Part shown: piece after piece, positions 1 to 5,918 of the stretch
How positions within the stretch are numbered: the first letter of the stretch is position 1
Layout: the number at the start of each line of letters is the position of its first letter
Source of the DNA: Desulfarculus sp.
Lineage (GTDB): Bacteria > Desulfobacterota > Desulfarculia > Desulfarculales > Desulfarculaceae
DNA length: 5,918 bases
Direction of reading: 5' to 3'
Assembly: GCA_020216625.1 (NCBI GenBank)
Contig: JAIUYB010000168.1
Location: 1-5,918 of the forward strand
Translations under genes and position numbers: made by a program
Notes under the pieces: generated by a model
What the model was told of the DNA's origin: nothing
What the model saw: only the letters and a program-made list of their open reading frames with translations
The model's database searches: none

Positions 1-1577
1 GCGAGTTCGGCCCCGAGGCCTTGGCCGCCCGCCTGGGCCGGAACCTGGCCGGGGCGATCCCCGAAGACGCCGCCGCCGTGGCCCAGAGCCTGGCCGCCCG
101 GCGACCCCTGATCCTGGACAAGCCCCGCCATCCCATCAGCCGGGCCCTGGATGAGTTGGCGGCCCACCTCTGGGCCCAGGGCGTGGCCGCCCCGCCGCCC
201 CGCCAGCGTCCGGCCGCCTCCCCGGGGTCCGCTCCCGCCGTTGGCCCGGCGACCGGCTTCGCCGGGGCTCCCCTTCCCACCGCCCCGGCCGGGCCTGACC
301 TGGACCGGATCAAGCTGGCCATCCACCAGCGCCTCCTGGAAGAGATGGACCTCAAGCGCCTGGACCTGGAGGCGGGCAAGGACCCGGCCAAGGCCCAGGA
401 GCTGCGCCAGGAGACCAAGCGGGTGATCGACCGCCTCCTGGACGAGGAGGCGGCGGCGGTCAAGGACCGCGAGCTCCGCCAGCGCCTGGCCGCGCAGGTG
501 CTGGACGAGGCCCTGGGCCTGGGTCCGCTGGAGTCTCTCCTGGCCGACGAAAGCGTCAACGAGATCATGTGCAACGGGGCCAACGACATCTTCGTGGAGC
601 GCCGGGGCAAGCTGGAACTGACCGGCGCCCGATTTCTCTCCGACCGCCACCTGCGCACCACCATCGAACGCATTGTGGCCCCCCTGGGCCGGCGCATCGA
701 CGAGCTATCGCCCATGGTGGACGCCAGGCTCAAGGATGGCAGCCGGGTCAACGCCGTGATCCCGCCCCTGGCGGTGGATGGGCCCCTGCTGACCATCCGC
801 AAGTTCGCGGCCACTCCCCTGGAAGTCAAGGACCTGGTGGCCTTCGGCACCTTAAACCAGTCCATGGCCCAGCTCCTGGAGACCTGCGTCAAGGCCCGGT
901 TGAACATCGTGATCAGCGGTGGCACCGGCAGCGGCAAAACCACCCTGCTCAACGTGCTCTCTTCCTTCATCCCCGACGGCGAGCGCATCGTCACCATCGA
1001 GGACTCGGCCGAGCTCAAGCTCAAGCAGCGCCACGTCTGCCGTCTGGAGAGCCGCCCGCCCAGCCTGGAGAAAACCGGCGAGATCACCATCCGCGACCTG
1101 GTGCGCAACGCCCTGCGCATGCGCCCGGACCGCATCGTGGTGGGGGAGTGCCGGGGGGCCGAGGCGCTGGACATGCTCCAGGCCATGAACACCGGCCACG
1201 ACGGCAGCCTCACCACCCTGCACGCCAACAGCCCGCGCGACGCCCTGCGCCGCCTGGAGACCCTGGTCATGTTCGCCGGGTTCGAGCTTCCCAGCCGGGC
1301 CATCCGCGAACAGGTGGCCAGCGCCATTCATTTGATCATCCAGGAGAACCGCCTGCCCGACGGCAGCCGCCGGGTGGTGAACATCACCGAGGTGGCCGGC
1401 ATGGAGGGCGACGTCATCACCATGCAGGACATCTTCACCTTCCAGCAGACCGGGGTGGACGCCCAGGGCAAGGTTCAGGGGCGCTTCCTGGCCAGCGGCT
1501 TCATCCCGCGCTTCATGACCGCCCTGGAGGAGAAGGGCCTGAGCGTGCCGCGCGAAATCTTCTTGGAGACCTACTGA
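1..1577 (+). CDS. tadA: CpaF/TadA-type pilus secretion ATPase with MinD/TadZ-like N-terminal part (5' partial)
   Basis: This is the hexameric cytoplasmic motor that powers Tad/Flp pilus assembly. The frame is open to the window edge (first full codon at base 3), so the true start lies upstream; a TTG at 21 is only a possible internal start. Counting residues from base 21, the sequence shows Walker A GGTGSGKTT at 300-308, an Asp box TIEDSAEL just after it, Walker B-type RIVVGE at 371-376, and a His box GHDGSLTTLHAN at 392-403, all typical of the CpaF branch of type II/IV secretion ATPases. A helical N-terminal domain starts near residue 93. Residues 1-54 do not look like CpaF. AGAIPED, a following A-rich helix, RRPLILDKPRHP and a last helix match the C-terminal end of MinD/ParA-like ATPases such as TadZ/CpaE. 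A Pro/Ala-rich linker (55-92) joins the two parts. The stop overlaps the tadB start by one base (TGATG). The ATPase assignment is very secure; the fusion is likely. Confidence 0.95.
   Translation, partial: EFGPEALAARLGRNLAGAIPEDAAAVAQSLAARRPLILDKPRHPISRALDELAAHLWAQGVAAPPPRQRPAASPGSAPAVGPATGFAGAPLPTAPAGPDLDRIKLAIHQRLLEEMDLKRLDLEAGKDPAKAQELRQETKRVIDRLLDEEAAAVKDRELRQRLAAQVLDEALGLGPLESLLADESVNEIMCNGANDIFVERRGKLELTGARFLSDRHLRTTIERIVAPLGRRIDELSPMVDARLKDGSRVNAVIPPLAVDGPLLTIRKFAATPLEVKDLVAFGTLNQSMAQLLETCVKARLNIVISGGTGSGKTTLLNVLSSFIPDGERIVTIEDSAELKLKQRHVCRLESRPPSLEKTGEITIRDLVRNALRMRPDRIVVGECRGAEALDMLQAMNTGHDGSLTTLHANSPRDALRRLETLVMFAGFELPSRAIREQVASAIHLIIQENRLPDGSRRVVNITEVAGMEGDVITMQDIFTFQQTGVDAQGKVQGRFLASGFIPRFMTALEEKGLSVPREIFLETY
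1565..1568 (+). promoter_or_regulatory. Ribosome binding site of tadB
   Basis: GGAG lies 8 bases before the ATG at 1577, inside the last codons of the ATPase gene. It supports the ATG in the TGATG overlap as the tadB start, with translational coupling to the upstream gene. Confidence 0.6.
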
Positions 1578-2470
1578 TGGTCGGCGCTTCCCTCACCACC
1601 CAGTTCATGGCCCTGGCCCTGGCCCTTCTGCTGGCCCTGGCGGTGTTCCTGCTGGGCCGGCGTTTTGGCGACCGCCTCTGGGCGGTGCTTTGGAGGCGGG
1701 GCCAGGAGGACGCCGAGTGGATCCACGCCAGCCTGGCGGCCATGTTCCGCGAGCTGTCCCTGGACCGCTGCCGGCTAATGGTGCGCGGGATCTCGCTGCT
1801 GGCCCTGATCACGCTGGCCTTCCTGACCTGGGGCCTGCCCTGGCCGGCGACCGTGGTGTTTTCCCTCCTGGCCGCCTGGCTGGCCGGCAAGCTGCCCCGC
1901 CGGGTGGTGGAGCATCTGCGCCGGCGCTACGTGGCCCGTTTCGAGGACCAGCTTACCGACTCCCTGACCATGCTGGCCAGCGCCCTGCGTTCGGGCCTGT
2001 CCCTGCCCCAGGGCATGGACCTGGTGGCCCGGGAGATGCCCGCGCCCATGAGCCAGGAGATCGGCCTAGTGCTCAACCAGCAGAAGATGGGCATGAGCCT
2101 GGATCAGGCCCTGGAGGATCTGGGACGGCGCATCGACAGCGACGACTTGGCGCTGGTGGTCAACGCGGTTCTGATCCTGCGCGAGACCGGAGGAAACCTC
2201 TCCGAGACCTTCGACACCATCGTCCATACCATCAGCGAGCGCGACAAGGTGCGGGGCAAGATCCGCACCCTCACCGCCCAGGGGGTGGCCCAGGGCATGA
2301 TCCTCACCGCCATGCCCTTTGTCCTGGCCTGGGTGCTCCATATGATAAACCCCGACTACCTGCGGCCCATGTTCACCAGCGTCCTGGGCTGGATCATGCT
2401 GGGCTTCATGGCCCTGTTGCTGGCCGTGGGCGGGATGATGATACGCAAGATCGTGACCATAGACGTCTAA
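1577..2470 (+). CDS. tadB: TadB, inner-membrane platform protein of the Tad pilus
   Basis: This is a 297-residue polytopic membrane protein of the GspF/T2SSF family. With TadC it should form the inner-membrane platform that the TadA ATPase acts on. Visible parts in order are an N-terminal TM helix (about 9-27), a hydrophobic pair (about 72-87 and 90-105), a cytoplasmic T2SSF helical domain starting near F122 (QLTDSLTMLASALRSGLSL, with later RETGGNLSETFDTI, a hallmark of TadB), and two C-terminal TM helices (about 240-257 and 267-289). The length is usual for TadB. The ATG is chosen because GGAG sits 8 bases upstream and it overlaps the TadA stop by one base. The reading frame continues open far upstream, but that part is a shadow of tadA. 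Unusually, tadC does not follow directly: two other genes lie between. Assignment to TadB rather than TadC rests on order and on the RETGGNL motif. Confidence 0.94.
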   Translation: MVGASLTTQFMALALALLLALAVFLLGRRFGDRLWAVLWRRGQEDAEWIHASLAAMFRELSLDRCRLMVRGISLLALITLAFLTWGLPWPATVVFSLLAAWLAGKLPRRVVEHLRRRYVARFEDQLTDSLTMLASALRSGLSLPQGMDLVAREMPAPMSQEIGLVLNQQKMGMSLDQALEDLGRRIDSDDLALVVNAVLILRETGGNLSETFDTIVHTISERDKVRGKIRTLTAQGVAQGMILTAMPFVLAWVLHMINPDYLRPMFTSVLGWIMLGFMALLLAVGGMMIRKIVTIDV

Positions 2471-2489
2471 CTGGCCCGCTTCCGGGCAT

Positions 2490-2496
2490 GGAGGGG
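2490..2496 (+). promoter_or_regulatory. Ribosome binding site of the RlpA-like gene
   Basis: GGAGGGG ends 6 bases before the ATG at 2503. It decides between two in-frame ATGs, because the earlier one at 2488 overlaps this site and has no comparable site of its own. Confidence 0.7.
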
Positions 2497-2502
2497 ACGA
2501 TT

Positions 2503-2946
2503 ATGACCACCGGCATCCATCACGCGGGGCGCACCTCGTCGCTCCCGGCCGCCCTGGCCGGCCTGGCCTTGCTGGTCTGGCTCTTCGCCGCTGGCTGCAC
2601 CACCATCCCCGAGCCCACCCCGCCCCCGACCCCGCCCGGCGCGGCCGAGCTGGAGCAGGGCGTGACCACCCAGGCGGTCTGGTATGGCATGACCTATCAA
2701 GGCCGCGCCACCGCCAGCGGCGAGATTTTCGACCTGCGCCGGCTCACGGCCAGCCATCCCAGCCTGCCTTTCGGCACCCGGCTGGAGGTGCAGAACCCGG
2801 CCAATGGCAAGACGGTCGTGGTGGTGGTCAACGACCGCTCCAACCTGGAGATGGGCGACGGCCTGGCCTTGAGCGAGACCGCGGCCAAGGCCCTGGGCAT
2901 CGACGACCGCCGCCGCTCCACCGTGGTCTACCGGCTGGCCAGGTAG
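2503..2946 (+). CDS. RlpA-family double-psi beta-barrel lipoprotein
   Basis: This is a 147-residue predicted lipoprotein with an RlpA-like DPBB domain. A signal peptide (H-rich and R-containing n-region, hydrophobic stretch about 14-30) ends in AAG|C with Cys32 as the lipidation site; Ala at -3 is tolerated but not the classic Leu. A Pro/Thr-rich linker (about 33-48) leads to the DPBB core: VWYGMTYQGRATASGE, FDLRRLTASHPSLPFGTRLEV (Asp77 and His85 with the usual spacing), then NDRSNLEMGDGLALSETAAKALGI. RlpA proteins are outer-membrane-associated lytic transglycosylases acting on glycan strands, usually longer and often with a C-terminal SPOR domain, which is absent here. The family loop NDRGPF reads NDRSNL and the IDLS motif reads LALS (Ala122 for Asp), so catalytic activity is doubtful. 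It lies 32 bases after tadB and 9 bases before a pilin gene, suggesting a role in letting the pilus machine pass or anchor in peptidoglycan. Family call is secure; the pilus role is inferred. Confidence 0.88.
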   Translation: MTTGIHHAGRTSSLPAALAGLALLVWLFAAGCTTIPEPTPPPTPPGAAELEQGVTTQAVWYGMTYQGRATASGEIFDLRRLTASHPSLPFGTRLEVQNPANGKTVVVVVNDRSNLEMGDGLALSETAAKALGIDDRRRSTVVYRLAR

Positions 2947-2955
2947 GGTCGGGCC

Positions 2956-3129
2956 GTGAACGGGTTGCGGCGCCTGGTGGGCGACCAGCGGGGCCAGACC
3001 ACCAGCGAATACATGCTGGTGATCGCCCTGGTGGTCTGCCAGGTGGTGCTGGCCTACTACCTGCTGGCCCCGGCCCTGCGCGACGGTTTCAACGGCCTGG
3101 CCGGTCGGATCATCGCCAACCGGCCCTGA
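2956..3129 (+). CDS. Small Flp-type prepilin (57 residues)
   Basis: A short gene with a GTG start, ending TGA at 3127-3129. The protein begins MNGLRRLVGDQRG, a basic 13-residue leader, followed by QTTSEYMLVIALVV and a hydrophobic helix running to about residue 42. This is a class III (type IV prepilin-like) signal: cleavage after Gly13 by a TadV/CpaA-type prepilin peptidase would leave Glu at mature position 5 next to Tyr, the Glu-Tyr pair seen in Flp pilins. The mature protein would be about 44 residues, within the range for Flp pilins; the tail is LRDGFNGLAGRIIANRP. GGTAGGG at 2943-2949 is a moderate ribosome site; a TTG at 2965 is an alternative start but would shorten the leader. It sits 9 bases after the RlpA-like gene and 13 before tadC. 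It could be the main Flp subunit or a minor TadE-like pseudopilin; the size favours Flp-like. Whether another flp gene exists upstream cannot be seen. Confidence 0.82.
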   Translation: MNGLRRLVGDQRGQTTSEYMLVIALVVCQVVLAYYLLAPALRDGFNGLAGRIIANRP

Positions 3130-3136
3130 GGGGAGA
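3129..3136 (+). promoter_or_regulatory. Ribosome binding site of tadC
   Basis: AGGGGAGA, starting at the last base of the pilin stop codon, ends 6 bases before the GTG at 3143. It is a strong site and supports this GTG as the start. Confidence 0.7.
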
Positions 3137-3142
3137 CCCGAA

Positions 3143-4024
3143 GTGATCCAACTGACCCTGGCCGCCATCCTGGTCTGCGCCTTCGGCGCGGTTTTCCTGC
3201 TGGCGCGGGCTTTCTGGCTGCGTGGCCGCCAGGAAGACACCCTGGAGTCTCTGGGGGCCACGGTCAAGACCCGGGTGGCGCGGTCGCTCCTGCTGAAATG
3301 GAGCCGCCCCTGCCTGGTCCGCCTGGTTCCCCTGACCAACCGGGTGCCGGCCGAGACCTGGCGACGCCGGCGCCAACGCGACCTCCTGGCCGGCGGCCTG
3401 ACCGGGGAGATCAGCCTGGACGAGCTCTGGGCCTACAAGTTCTTCCTGGCCCTGGTGGCGTTGGTGCTTTTGTTCATGTTCAAGCACGACGCCTCTTGGT
3501 GGGCCTGGCCGCTGGCCGCCTGGTTGGGCTTTTACTTCCCGGACCGTTGGGTGCGCGACCGGGTTAACCTGCGGCAGCGCCAGATCGTGCGGGCCTTGCC
3601 CCAGGTGGCGGACATGCTGGCCCTGTCGGTGGAGGCGGGCTTGGACTTCATGGGAGCCCTGGCCAAGGTGGTCAAAAAATCGCGGCCCAACCCCCTGGTG
3701 GAGGAGCTGGGGGACATGCTGCGCGAGATCCAATTGGGGGCCTCGCGGGCCGACGGCCTGCGCGGACTGGCCTGGCGTTGCAACGTCATGAGCCTCAGCT
3801 CTTTCGTGGCGGTGCTGATCCAGGCCGATCGCTTGGGGGTGTCCATCGGCCAGGTGTTGCGCGCCCAGAGCGACAAGCTGCGCACCGAACGCTTCCAGCA
3901 GGCCGAGAGGCTGGGTGCCCAGGCCACCCAGAAGATCCTGTTCCCCCTGGTGCTGTGCATCATGCCCGCGGTCTTCATCATCATCATCGGCCCGCTGATC
4001 CTTAAATATGCGCTGGGCTACTGA
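3143..4024 (+). CDS. tadC: TadC, inner-membrane platform protein of the Tad pilus
   Basis: This 293-residue polytopic protein of the GspF/T2SSF family is expected to pair with TadB as the inner-membrane base of the pilus. It has an N-terminal TM helix (about 3-23), a basic cytoplasmic stretch, a hydrophobic hairpin (about 100-113 and 119-132), and a T2SSF domain from about A151 (ALPQVADMLALSVEAGLDF, typical of TadC). There follow LGDMLREIQLGASRADGLRG and SFVAVLIQADRLGVSIGQVL, both family-typical, and a C-terminal TM segment (about 265-293) containing a run of four Ile. The length is normal. The GTG start is supported by AGGGGAGA 6 bases upstream and by the N-terminal TM beginning right after it. 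It is separated from tadB by a lipoprotein and a pilin gene, and followed by a DUF192 gene after at most 4 bases, or with a 17-base overlap if that gene starts earlier. Confidence 0.95.
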   Translation: MIQLTLAAILVCAFGAVFLLARAFWLRGRQEDTLESLGATVKTRVARSLLLKWSRPCLVRLVPLTNRVPAETWRRRRQRDLLAGGLTGEISLDELWAYKFFLALVALVLLFMFKHDASWWAWPLAAWLGFYFPDRWVRDRVNLRQRQIVRALPQVADMLALSVEAGLDFMGALAKVVKKSRPNPLVEELGDMLREIQLGASRADGLRGLAWRCNVMSLSSFVAVLIQADRLGVSIGQVLRAQSDKLRTERFQQAERLGAQATQKILFPLVLCIMPAVFIIIIGPLILKYALGY

Positions 4025-4028
4025 AGCC

Positions 4029-4457
4029 ATGGCCTCGACCAAGCCTTCGCCAACCTGGTCCCCGCCGGATCGGCGGAGTGAAACAACCAAACCGGCCACC
4101 GGTTATCAATGTCTCGACCCCGCCCGGGGGCGTTGTCTGGCCAAGCGTGTGGAGCGGGCCGACAGTCCCTGGTCGCGGGCGCGGGGCCTGCTGGGCCGTT
4201 CCGGCCTGGAGCCGGGGCAGGCCCTGTGGTTGGCTCCCTGCCGCCAGGTCCACACCTTTTTCATGCGTTTCGCCATCGATGTGATCTTCCTGGACCAGAC
4301 CGGCAAGGTGTTGCGTTTGTGCCGGCGGATGGCTCCCTGGCGGATCTCGCCCTGGGTGGCGGGGGCGGGCTCGGCCCTGGAGCTGGCCGGGGGCGGGGCC
4401 GACGGCCTGGCCCTGGGCGACCGCCTGGAGTTCGTCCCCAAGGAGGACGGCTGGTGA
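4029..4457 (+). CDS. DUF192 family protein
   Basis: A 142-residue protein with a DUF192 domain (about residues 36-138). Numbered from 4029, visible motifs are RVERADSPWSRARGLLGR, followed by PCRQVHTFFMRFAIDVIFLD (71-89) and a conserved end, LELAGGGADGLALGDRLEF. The family is widespread and its function is not firmly known. Many members carry signal peptides; this one shows none, so it is probably cytoplasmic. Two in-frame ATGs are possible, 4008 (inside tadC) and 4029 (4 bases past the tadC stop). Neither has a clear ribosome site, and I chose 4029 because it avoids the overlap. Family members of this type often begin close to the position of GYQCLDPARG, so about 27 residues before it are a polar, Pro/Thr/Ser-rich extension. 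Its stop overlaps the next GTG by 4 bases (GTGA). A link to pilus function is inferred only from the operon position. Confidence 0.85.
   Translation: MASTKPSPTWSPPDRRSETTKPATGYQCLDPARGRCLAKRVERADSPWSRARGLLGRSGLEPGQALWLAPCRQVHTFFMRFAIDVIFLDQTGKVLRLCRRMAPWRISPWVAGAGSALELAGGGADGLALGDRLEFVPKEDGW
4440..4446 (+). promoter_or_regulatory. Ribosome binding site of the FHA/PAS gene
   Basis: AAGGAGG is a full match to the anti-Shine-Dalgarno complement, 7 bases before the GTG at 4454 and inside the end of the DUF192 gene. It is the strongest site in the window and fixes the GTG start in the GTGA overlap. Confidence 0.85.
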
Positions 4458-5918
4458 GGCTAAAATATGGCATCAAGGTGATTGGTGGCCCCTCGGCCGG
4501 CCGCAACCTGGAGCTAACCCGCCGCGAGACGGTGGTGGGGCGGGGCGAGGAGGCTGACCTGCGCCTTGAGGATCAGCAGGCCAGCCGCCGGCACTGCAAA
4601 TTCGTGGTCCAGGGCCAGAAGGTCCAGGTGGTGGACCTGGGCAGCACCAACGGCACCTGGCACAACGGTCGCCGGGTGGAGCAAGCCGAGCTGGTGGGCG
4701 GAGACCTGGTCCGGGTGGGGGACAGCGAGTTGACCTTCACCGCCAGCCAGTTGGAGCCGGCCCGGGAGGTCGAGGAGAGGCCCGACTCGCCCGGGCTCGC
4801 CGGCGGTCTGGGGAGCTGGCAAGCCCGCCTGGGCTGGCGGGGACAGGTGTTGGGCCTCGCCCTGCTGACCGGACTGCTGGCTTTCATGCTGGCGGCGCTG
4901 CCCTTGCTAAGCGTTCAGCGCCAGGCCGTCTCCGAGCAGGCCCTGGAGAGGGCGGCCGCCCTCCTGCAGACGCTGGCGGCGGTGAACCGCGAGGCCCTGA
5001 GCCAGCACGACGAGATGCTGGTGGACGTCAAGGGCGTGGAGGAGACGGACGGGGTGGTCCAGGTCTTCATCTACGACCGCGCCGGCCGGATCTGGTCCCC
5101 GGTCTCCCAACTGCACCAGGTTCCCGACGACCCACTATCTCGCCAGGCGCTGGCCAGCGAACGGTTCATCCTGAGGCAGACTGGCCCGGGCGAGTACGAC
5201 CTGGCCCAGCCCATTAAAGTCTTCGACCCGGCCAAGGGGGCCTTCGTCAAGGTGGGCACCGCGCGTTTGATCTTTTCCCTCAACCGCCTGGAGGCCCTGG
5301 GAGCCGGTGCCTGGCGCATGGCCTTGCTCTGGCTCCTGGCCGCGCTGGCCCTGGCCACGGGCATGGGATACCTGGTGCTGAGCTTGTCCGCCAGACCCTG
5401 GCGCCGCCTGCGCGATGATTTGGAGGCGGTCCTGAAGGGCGATCGCGAGGCCGTTTCCCAAACCGGCGGCGGGGCCGAGGCCCAGGCCCTGGCCGAGAGC
5501 ATCAACCGCGGGTTGGCCAAGTTGTCCCAGTCTTGCGGCGGCCCCGTGCCGGCCGCGGATCAGCCGACCAACGCCAGCCAAGGCCAGCCCCAGGCGGGCG
5601 CCGATCCCCGCCTGCCGGCCCTGGCCCAGGCCCTGGACCAGCCGGTGTTGCTGCTGGACGGTCAAAACCAGGTCACCCTGGCCAACCCCGCCTTTGCCCG
5701 GGTCTTCGACCTGCCGCTGGAGCAGATCCAAGGCCGGCACCTGTTGGAGGTGATGCCCGACCAACTCCTTCTGGCGGCGATCCTGGAAATGACCCAAAAG
5801 GTAGGGGTTGGAAAAGCCCAGACCCGCCAGGCCAGTGACAGCCGGGGACGGTTGGTGACGATCCACCTGGCCGCCGCCGTGGATGGTCAGGGCCTGGCCT
5901 TGGCGCTGGTCCTGTCCG
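4454..5918 (+). CDS. Membrane sensor protein: FHA, two TM helices, extracytoplasmic region, PAS-like domain (3' partial)
   Basis: The frame from GTG 4454 stays open to the window end (488 codons), so the C-terminal output is unseen. Domains in order: an FHA domain (about 7-97) with VVGRG (27-31), SRRH (44-47) and DLGSTNGTWHNG (61-72), the standard phosphothreonine-binding residues Arg30, Ser44 and Asn66 all present; a Pro/Glu/Gly-rich linker; TM1 (about 132-152); an extracytoplasmic region (about 153-288) that starts with a helix and contains VFIYDRAGRIWSPV and later VGTARLIFSLNRLE, resembling Cache/PAS-like sensory folds; TM2 (about 289-311); a HAMP-like linker beginning RPWRRLRDDLEAVLKGD and ending ESINRGLAKL; a Pro/Gln/Ala-rich linker; and a PAS-like domain from about 390 (PVLLLDGQNQVTLANPAFARVF). 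The start is fixed by AAGGAGG and the GTGA overlap with the DUF192 stop. It likely senses an envelope cue and binds phosphothreonine partners in the cytosol. The output could be a histidine kinase, cyclase, GGDEF or other domain. Confidence 0.9.
   Translation, partial: MRLKYGIKVIGGPSAGRNLELTRRETVVGRGEEADLRLEDQQASRRHCKFVVQGQKVQVVDLGSTNGTWHNGRRVEQAELVGGDLVRVGDSELTFTASQLEPAREVEERPDSPGLAGGLGSWQARLGWRGQVLGLALLTGLLAFMLAALPLLSVQRQAVSEQALERAAALLQTLAAVNREALSQHDEMLVDVKGVEETDGVVQVFIYDRAGRIWSPVSQLHQVPDDPLSRQALASERFILRQTGPGEYDLAQPIKVFDPAKGAFVKVGTARLIFSLNRLEALGAGAWRMALLWLLAALALATGMGYLVLSLSARPWRRLRDDLEAVLKGDREAVSQTGGGAEAQALAESINRGLAKLSQSCGGPVPAADQPTNASQGQPQAGADPRLPALAQALDQPVLLLDGQNQVTLANPAFARVFDLPLEQIQGRHLLEVMPDQLLLAAILEMTQKVGVGKAQTRQASDSRGRLVTIHLAAAVDGQGLALALVLS

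Noticed and set aside
569..1576. The plus-strand open frame extending far upstream of tadB.
   Set aside because: Its upstream part overlaps the CpaF ATPase in another frame and reads as Arg/His/Pro/Gly-rich nonsense; the membrane protein sequence begins only at the ATG at 1577.
2474..2487. Small perfect hairpin (GCCCG, loop CTTC, CGGGC) between tadB and the RlpA-like gene, considered as a terminator or attenuator.
   Set aside because: The stem is only 5 pairs and is followed by ATGGAGGGG rather than a T-run. Such stems are expected by chance in DNA this GC-rich. A role in message stability cannot be excluded but is unsupported.
3977..3988. ATC triplet run near the end of tadC, considered as a slippage or phase-variation repeat.
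   Set aside because: It has only four units, codes for Ile in a TM helix, and a change in unit number would stay in frame, so a switch is not expected.
2467..4099. Long minus-strand open frames (2467-3339 and 3110-4099).
   Set aside because: They lie opposite well-supported tad genes, have low-complexity Gly/Gln/His/Ala-rich products with no domain, and arise from the GC-rich third positions of the true genes.
5135..5866. A 243-residue minus-strand open frame.
   Set aside because: It is antisense to the FHA/PAS gene, whose FHA, TM and PAS features are clear; the antisense product is a Gly/Gln/Leu-rich shadow with no recognisable motif.

Overview
The window is a very GC-rich piece (most codons end in G or C) of a tight, single-strand operon for a Tad/Flp-type tight-adherence pilus (type IVc pilus / type II secretion-like assembly machine). 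The codon use, a short GQTTSEY-type pilin, and the pairing of tad genes with DUF192 and FHA genes suggest a Gram-negative bacterium of the former Deltaproteobacteria (Desulfobacterota or Myxococcota). That placement is an inference. The lipoprotein and RlpA-type domain at least fit a cell with an outer membrane.

Layout, all on the + strand: (1) a 5'-truncated gene ending at 1577, encoding a CpaF/TadA secretion ATPase whose N-terminal part looks like the tail of a MinD/ParA-type (TadZ/CpaE-like) ATPase, so probably a fused TadZ-TadA; (2) tadB, 1577-2470; (3) an RlpA-family double-psi beta-barrel lipoprotein, 2503-2946; (4) a 57-residue Flp-type prepilin with a GTG start, 2956-3129; (5) tadC, 3143-4024, GTG start; (6) a DUF192 protein, about 4029-4457; (7) a GTG-started, 3'-truncated gene from 4454 to the window end encoding FHA, TM, extracytoplasmic region, TM, HAMP-like linker and a PAS-like domain.

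Gene gaps run from a 4-base overlap to 32 bases. There is no convincing promoter or terminator, so one polycistronic message with translational coupling is likely. There is no stretch longer than 300 bases without a gene.

In the model this supports, the TadA ATPase drives the TadB/TadC inner-membrane platform to extrude a pilin such as the small prepilin. The RlpA-like lipoprotein may handle or bind peptidoglycan around the machine. The membrane FHA/PAS protein may link an extracytoplasmic cue and phosphothreonine signalling to the pilus. The points most worth a second look are the apparent TadZ-TadA fusion, the insertion of an RlpA-like protein with altered active-site motifs between tadB and tadC, the tiny pilin gene, and the FHA-sensor-PAS protein.
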